Assembly (NCBI GenBank): GCA_030592825.1
Contig: JAUVIG010000050.1
Coordinates: 1 to 14,316 of the forward strand
Direction: 5' to 3'
From: Chlorobiota bacterium
GTDB lineage: Bacteria; Bacteroidota; Bacteroidia; Bacteroidales; JAADGE01
DNA length: 14,316 nucleotides
Position 1 is the stretch's first letter; each line of letters begins with the position of its first letter. The translations under genes were made by a program, and so were the position numbers. The notes beneath the pieces are model-generated. The model saw only the letters and a list, made by a program, of their open reading frames with translations, was not told the DNA's origin and did not search any database. Shown in pieces: positions 10,822-14,316 of the stretch.

Positions 10822-12576
10822 TTAATAATGTATTTTATTTATTTTCAAATTTGTGAAATCTTTGTCAATTCCGACAAGATAAATACAATTGTTATTATTA
10901 TCAATTGCAAAATACTTGTTTTTATCAGTTAATAAAAGAAAAGGCTCGTTTGAAACATTTGTTGTTTTTAGTTCTGAATTTTTCAAATCAATTACACCTA
11001 TAAAGACAGATTTTTTTTGTTTTATATTATTTTTTGTAACCGGAGTATTTTCTGATGTTACAAAACGAGAAAAGTTTTTAGGAGAATATTTTCCGATTGA
11101 TTCTTCTGCTGCGAAAACTAATTTGTTTTCTGTAAAATCAATAACTTTAAAACATTTCTTTTTATCTGCGGAAGATTCGGATTTATTCGGAATTATTAAT
11201 TGACAGATGAATTCTCCGTCTTTATTAAAGACTAATGAAGAATATGAATATTTTGTTTTTTTAGTAACCTTACCTTGATTATCTGTTTTAGAAATTACTG
11301 TCTCTTTTTGTAAGAAAAACACAACTGTTCCGGTTTTATTTATATAACGTGCAATCGGATAATATGAAGTGAAAGGTCTGTAAAATCCTTTTTCATAATT
11401 TCCGTTTTTTGTTTTTTCTTTTAAATCAGAAATTTTAAATGATACTTGTTTATAATCTGAAGAACTTAATTTAATTAAGCCGGGCAAATATTCATTTCCT
11501 TGAACAAGTATATTAAGCTCTTTTTTGTTTTCGGAAGCAGAAATAAATATTGTGTTATCTTTAGATTGAAATTCTTTGTCAAAAATAAGTTCCCCGTTTT
11601 CGTCAAAATAAATTGCCCAATATTTATCGGCGGTTTCATTATTATTATATTTTTTGCCGCCCGGCCCGTATCCTAAAATATAAAGAAAACCTTTGAACTT
11701 ATTATTTGTATAAACCGGGCTGTTAAATTTTATTAATTTAGGATATTCAAAGTTTTTAGAGTAAGTATTGATAAGTTTTCCGTTTTCATCAAAAATATCA
11801 AATAAATATTGTCTGAATTCATTAAATTTTTTGGTATTATCGGCTTTTCTCTCTTTTTTATCATAGTATAAACCCGAAACAAAGATAAATCGGTTTTTTT
11901 TATCATTAGCCATACCGTATCCGAATTTTTTTCTGATAAGTTCTGTTTCAGGATACTGCAATGTTACGTTTTTAGCTAAAATATCTGATTTTGATTTTAC
12001 GGGAGCATTTTTATTATTTAGGATAAGAAAAGTATTTGAAATTAAATCAAATTGTTTTTTATATTCTCTCTTTTTCAGAGTTCTTTCCATATCAATAAAG
12101 TATTCGGTAACATTACCGCCGGCACCGGCAGGTAAAATAACATCGGGATATTGGCTTTGCAGTTTGTCATACGTTTTGTCTTTTTTTTGGTTTCCGATTT
12201 CGCCGAGTCCTTTTTCTGTTAAAATATAATCATAATTTGTGGAAACTATCCCTAATGAATTTAAATTAATTGGTTCGAAAATAACATCCTTTTTATTTAA
12301 ATTATTATCAAATCTAATAATTTGAACTGCAGGATAATATCCTTCTTTCAAGACTTTAAGCATTTTAGTGTTGTCAATTGTTGCCTTACGTTGCGTAAAT
12401 GCTTCTATTATCAAGTCTCCGTCAGAGTTAAGTTTTACGTTTTCAAGTGAAAATTTCCCGCCTGTATCACCACCTGCAAATAAAGAAAAATTAATTTCTT
12501 TTTCAATCGTTTGAGAATTAACAGTTACGTTAATAAATAAAATAAACAAGACTGAAATAATTTTTATTCTTTTCAT
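10822..12576 (-). CDS. Large secreted protein of unknown function
   Basis: This encodes 584 residues from ATG at 12576. The frame extends to 12630, but the 18 extra codons precede the signal peptide and I reject them. The signal peptide MKRIKIISVLFILFINVTVN ends before SQ, the usual cleavage context in this phylum, so the protein is exported. The remainder is rich in N, K, Y and short beta strands, with recurring units such as YLFDIFDENGKLINTYSK, AIYFDENGELIFDKEF and SLVFNKDGEFICQLIIPN. This spacing of D/N-x-x-G-E/K turns suggests a beta-propeller or similar repeat fold. There is no LPxTG-like or type IX C-terminal signal that I can recognise. No family is identified. It lies between prs and rplY, is 71 nt from prs with no terminator seen between them, and ends at a strong terminator. 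Confidence 0.85.
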   Translation of the reverse strand: MKRIKIISVLFILFINVTVNSQTIEKEINFSLFAGGDTGGKFSLENVKLNSDGDLIIEAFTQRKATIDNTKMLKVLKEGYYPAVQIIRFDNNLNKKDVIFEPINLNSLGIVSTNYDYILTEKGLGEIGNQKKDKTYDKLQSQYPDVILPAGAGGNVTEYFIDMERTLKKREYKKQFDLISNTFLILNNKNAPVKSKSDILAKNVTLQYPETELIRKKFGYGMANDKKNRFIFVSGLYYDKKERKADNTKKFNEFRQYLFDIFDENGKLINTYSKNFEYPKLIKFNSPVYTNNKFKGFLYILGYGPGGKKYNNNETADKYWAIYFDENGELIFDKEFQSKDNTIFISASENKKELNILVQGNEYLPGLIKLSSSDYKQVSFKISDLKEKTKNGNYEKGFYRPFTSYYPIARYINKTGTVVFFLQKETVISKTDNQGKVTKKTKYSYSSLVFNKDGEFICQLIIPNKSESSADKKKCFKVIDFTENKLVFAAEESIGKYSPKNFSRFVTSENTPVTKNNIKQKKSVFIGVIDLKNSELKTTNVSNEPFLLLTDKNKYFAIDNNNNCIYLVGIDKDFTNLKINKIHY

Positions 12577-12647
12577 ATTTAAAAATTTAATTATTAATAT
12601 AAATGGTTCTGTTAGAATTTGTGTGAACAACAGTGTTACCCGAAGAA

Positions 12648-13577
12648 CTATAGAAAACTTGCGCTGATTGATTGATAATTATAGACTTTATCAATGATAT
12701 CCGCAAATAAGTCTGCAACAGACAGAACTTTTATTTTTGAAGATTCCTTTTTTAGAGGTAAAGTATCTGATACTATTAATTCAGTTAATTGAGATTTTTC
12801 AATTCTGTCAAATGCAGTTCCTGATAATACAGGATGGGTTGTAAACGCTCGAACACTTTTTGCACCTTTTGCAATTAATACATCTGCAGCTTTAATTAAT
12901 GTTCCTGCTGTATCAATAATATCATCAACCATTATTACATTTTTATCTTTCACATTACCGATAATACGCATCTCACTTATTTCATTAGCTTTATCTCGAG
13001 ATTTATAACCGATTACCATTGGTGTTCCCAAAAATTTTGCATATGCATTTGCTCTTTTTGTCCCTCCCGTATCAGGAGATGCAATTACAATATTATCAAG
13101 CCTCATGCTTTTAATATACGGAATAAAAATAGCCGAAGCATATAAATGATCAACAGGGATATTAAAAAACCCTTGAATTTGATCTGCATGAAGATCCATT
13201 GTAATTATCCTGTCAACACCTGCTGATGATAACAGGTCTGCAATTAGTTTTGCACCAATTGCTACTCTCGGTTTATCTTTTCGGTCTTGTCTGGCAAACC
13301 CGAAATAAGGAATAACAGCAACAACCTTATATGCAGAAGCTCTTTTAGCAGCATCAATCATTAACAGTAATTCAAATAAATTATCTGTAGGTTGAAACGT
13401 TGATTGCACAATAAAAACAAAATTTCCTCTTACCGTTTCTTCATAACCCGGTTGATATTCTCCGTCACTAAATCTTAATACGAACGATTTTCCAAGGTTG
13501 ATACCGTAACTTTTTGTAATTTTTTCAGTGAGATATCTCGTTGCTTGGCCGGTGAAGATTTTAATTTTTGAATTCAT
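12648..13577 (-). CDS. prs: Ribose-phosphate pyrophosphokinase (PRPP synthetase), class I
   Basis: This enzyme makes PRPP from ribose 5-phosphate and ATP, feeding purine, pyrimidine, histidine, tryptophan and NAD synthesis in the cytoplasm. Its 309 residues match the family's usual ~310-315. The N-terminal domain has FSDGEYQPGYEE (residues 36-47; bacterial enzymes usually have FSDGE) and the ATP-binding loop YFGFARQDRKDKPR (91-104). MDLHADQIQGFF (127-138) carries H130. The C-terminal domain has the ribose-5-phosphate/PRPP loop IMVDDIIDTAGT (215-226), with D218, D219 and D222, and SPDTGGTKRA (167-176). All key residues are present. The start at 13577 is the only one that gives the family N-terminus (KIKIFTGQATRYL). 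A promoter box lies at 13623-13630, 45 nt upstream. It is separate from rnhA, which ends 111 nt upstream. Confidence 0.97.
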   Translation of the reverse strand: MNSKIKIFTGQATRYLTEKITKSYGINLGKSFVLRFSDGEYQPGYEETVRGNFVFIVQSTFQPTDNLFELLLMIDAAKRASAYKVVAVIPYFGFARQDRKDKPRVAIGAKLIADLLSSAGVDRIITMDLHADQIQGFFNIPVDHLYASAIFIPYIKSMRLDNIVIASPDTGGTKRANAYAKFLGTPMVIGYKSRDKANEISEMRIIGNVKDKNVIMVDDIIDTAGTLIKAADVLIAKGAKSVRAFTTHPVLSGTAFDRIEKSQLTELIVSDTLPLKKESSKIKVLSVADLFADIIDKVYNYQSISASFL

Positions 13578-13622
13578 TTTTCGGAGTTTTTTACGTTTGA
13601 AAAATTAATCATTTCCGGAATG

Positions 13623-13630
13623 CAAAGTTA
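13623..13630 (-). promoter_or_regulatory. -7 box of prs
   Basis: The minus strand reads TAACTTTG, matching TAnnTTTG, 45 nt upstream of the prs start. The flanking DNA is AT-rich and lacks a clear -33 TTG. The leader would be about 38 nt. Confidence 0.5.
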
Positions 13631-13688
13631 TAATTTTTTCGGCATTTTTATAATTATTATTCATCGTATAAATAAAGCAAGTTTTTCA

Positions 13689-14162
13689 TTAAAACAAAGT
13701 ATTATCATTATCTGTATTTTCATACGCTTCATCAATTAACAAATTGTTTTTTTTTGATGCCTCAACTGCAAGAAAGTCACATTGTTCATTTTCCGGTATA
13801 TTCGCATGTCCTTTTATCCATTTTAGTTTAATATTATGCTTTCTGTAAACAGTTAAAAATCTTTTCCAAAGATCAGGATTTTTTTTCTTTTTAAAACTTT
13901 TCTTTTCCCATGATAATAACCATCCTTTTTCAACAGTATCAACAACATATTTTGAGTCCGAATACACAACAACATCACTATTGTTAAATTTTAATTCCTC
14001 CAGACCTTTTATTACTGCCAAAAGTTCCATTCTGTTATTAGTAGTATATCTGTATCCTTCTGAAAGTTCTTTTCTGTGCTTACCGGAAATAAGGACAACA
14101 CCGTATCCGCCGGGACCGGGATTTCCTCTTGCAGCACCGTCTGTATAAATGATTATTTTCAT
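13689..14162 (-). CDS. rnhA: Ribonuclease HI
   Basis: This enzyme cleaves the RNA strand of RNA:DNA hybrids (R-loops, replication primers) in the cytoplasm. Its 157 residues match the length of the Escherichia coli enzyme. The metal-binding carboxylates are all present: D8 in YTDGAARGNPGPGG, E46 in NNRMELLAV, D69 in VVYSDSKYVVD, and D129 in NEQCDFLA. H119 lies in WIKGHAN. The basic handle region (SWEKKSFKKKKNPDLWKRF, about 84-102) is present, so this is the Escherichia coli type. There is a short acidic tail (about 145-157). No hybrid-binding domain precedes it. A 24-codon frame ends 3 nt before its ATG, and a TAnnTTTG box lies about 80 nt upstream. Confidence 0.97.
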   Translation of the reverse strand: MKIIIYTDGAARGNPGPGGYGVVLISGKHRKELSEGYRYTTNNRMELLAVIKGLEELKFNNSDVVVYSDSKYVVDTVEKGWLLSWEKKSFKKKKNPDLWKRFLTVYRKHNIKLKWIKGHANIPENEQCDFLAVEASKKNNLLIDEAYENTDNDNTLF

Positions 14163-14165
14163 AAC

Positions 14166-14240
14166 TTATTGAACAAAACTATTTAGTGCTTGTCCATAAT
14201 GTCCGATTTCTTCGTTATGCTCATGTTTACAATCAGTCAT
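14166..14240 (-). CDS. Possible 24-residue leader peptide upstream of rnhA
   Basis: ATG at 14238-14240 opens a 24-codon frame, MTDCKHEHNEEIGHYGQALN then SFVQ, ending with TAA (14166-14168), 3 nt before the rnhA ATG. A TAnnTTTG box (14244-14251) ends only 3 nt upstream of its ATG, so a transcript starting there would be leaderless or would begin inside the frame. The peptide is hydrophilic with a C-x-H-x-H cluster. I cannot tell a coupled leader peptide from chance. Conservation of the frame in relatives would decide. Confidence 0.22.
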   Translation of the reverse strand: MTDCKHEHNEEIGHYGQALNSFVQ

Positions 14241-14243
14241 TTA

Positions 14244-14251
14244 CAAAAGTA
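14244..14251 (-). promoter_or_regulatory. Possible -7 box of rnhA
   Basis: The minus strand reads TACTTTTG, a TAnnTTTG match, 81 nt upstream of rnhA. A second match, TAGTTTTG at 14174-14181, lies only 11 nt from the ATG and would leave almost no leader, so I prefer the distal one. The remaining sequence to the right edge shows no gene or RNA that I can support. Confidence 0.35.
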
Positions 14252-14316
14252 AACTCCTGATTCTAAACATTTCACAAGCCTCGAACTCGAACATTCTGAA
14301 ACAAACACAGACTTTA

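Overview
The window is AT-rich and looks like a chromosomal segment of a Bacteroidota (Bacteroidetes) bacterium. The evidence is a TonB-dependent receptor with an N-terminal carboxypeptidase-regulatory-like domain, several promoter boxes of the TAnnTTTG type, near absence of Shine-Dalgarno sequences, and a core cluster (rnhA, prs, rplY, pth, hslR-like). Every protein-coding gene I support is on the minus strand. Only the group II intron RNA reads on the plus strand.

Right part (about 8.8-14.3 kb, transcribed right to left): ribonuclease HI, PRPP synthetase, a secreted protein of unknown function, then a tightly packed rplY-pth-hslR operon. rplY overlaps the longer pth frame as ATGA, and pth overlaps hslR by 8 nt. 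This is housekeeping DNA: PRPP supply, removal of RNA from RNA:DNA hybrids, and translation with peptidyl-tRNA recycling.

Middle part (about 4.0-9.0 kb): a two-gene accessory module. It has a soluble regulator (TolB-like domain, TPR repeats, AraC-type DNA-binding domain) and an 802-residue TonB-dependent outer-membrane receptor. The module lies between two direct copies, about 180 bp and about 96% identical, of the 3' end of the hslR-like gene. The right copy belongs to the intact gene. The left copy is a decapitated fragment just beyond the receptor gene. A strong palindrome lies about 40 bp beyond each copy. The module therefore looks inserted at, or recombined into, the 3' end of hslR.

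Left part (1 to about 4.0 kb): an accessory region of small unknown genes (a TPR protein, a secreted protein, a truncated PD-(D/E)XK nuclease-like gene) and a nested mobile element. A class C-like group II intron (about 604-2690, plus strand) lies right after a perfect 10-bp hairpin, the usual target context of that class. It has no intron-encoded reverse transcriptase. An IS110-family element on the opposite strand interrupts it, in the loop of a stem that matches intron domain III. The IS110 transposase frame is full length but broken by one in-frame TAA. Upstream of the transposase, two stem-loops behind a TAnnTTTG box form a candidate bridge RNA. Its first loop carries sequence resembling both intron flanks of the element. 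This nested arrangement is the most interesting thing in the window.
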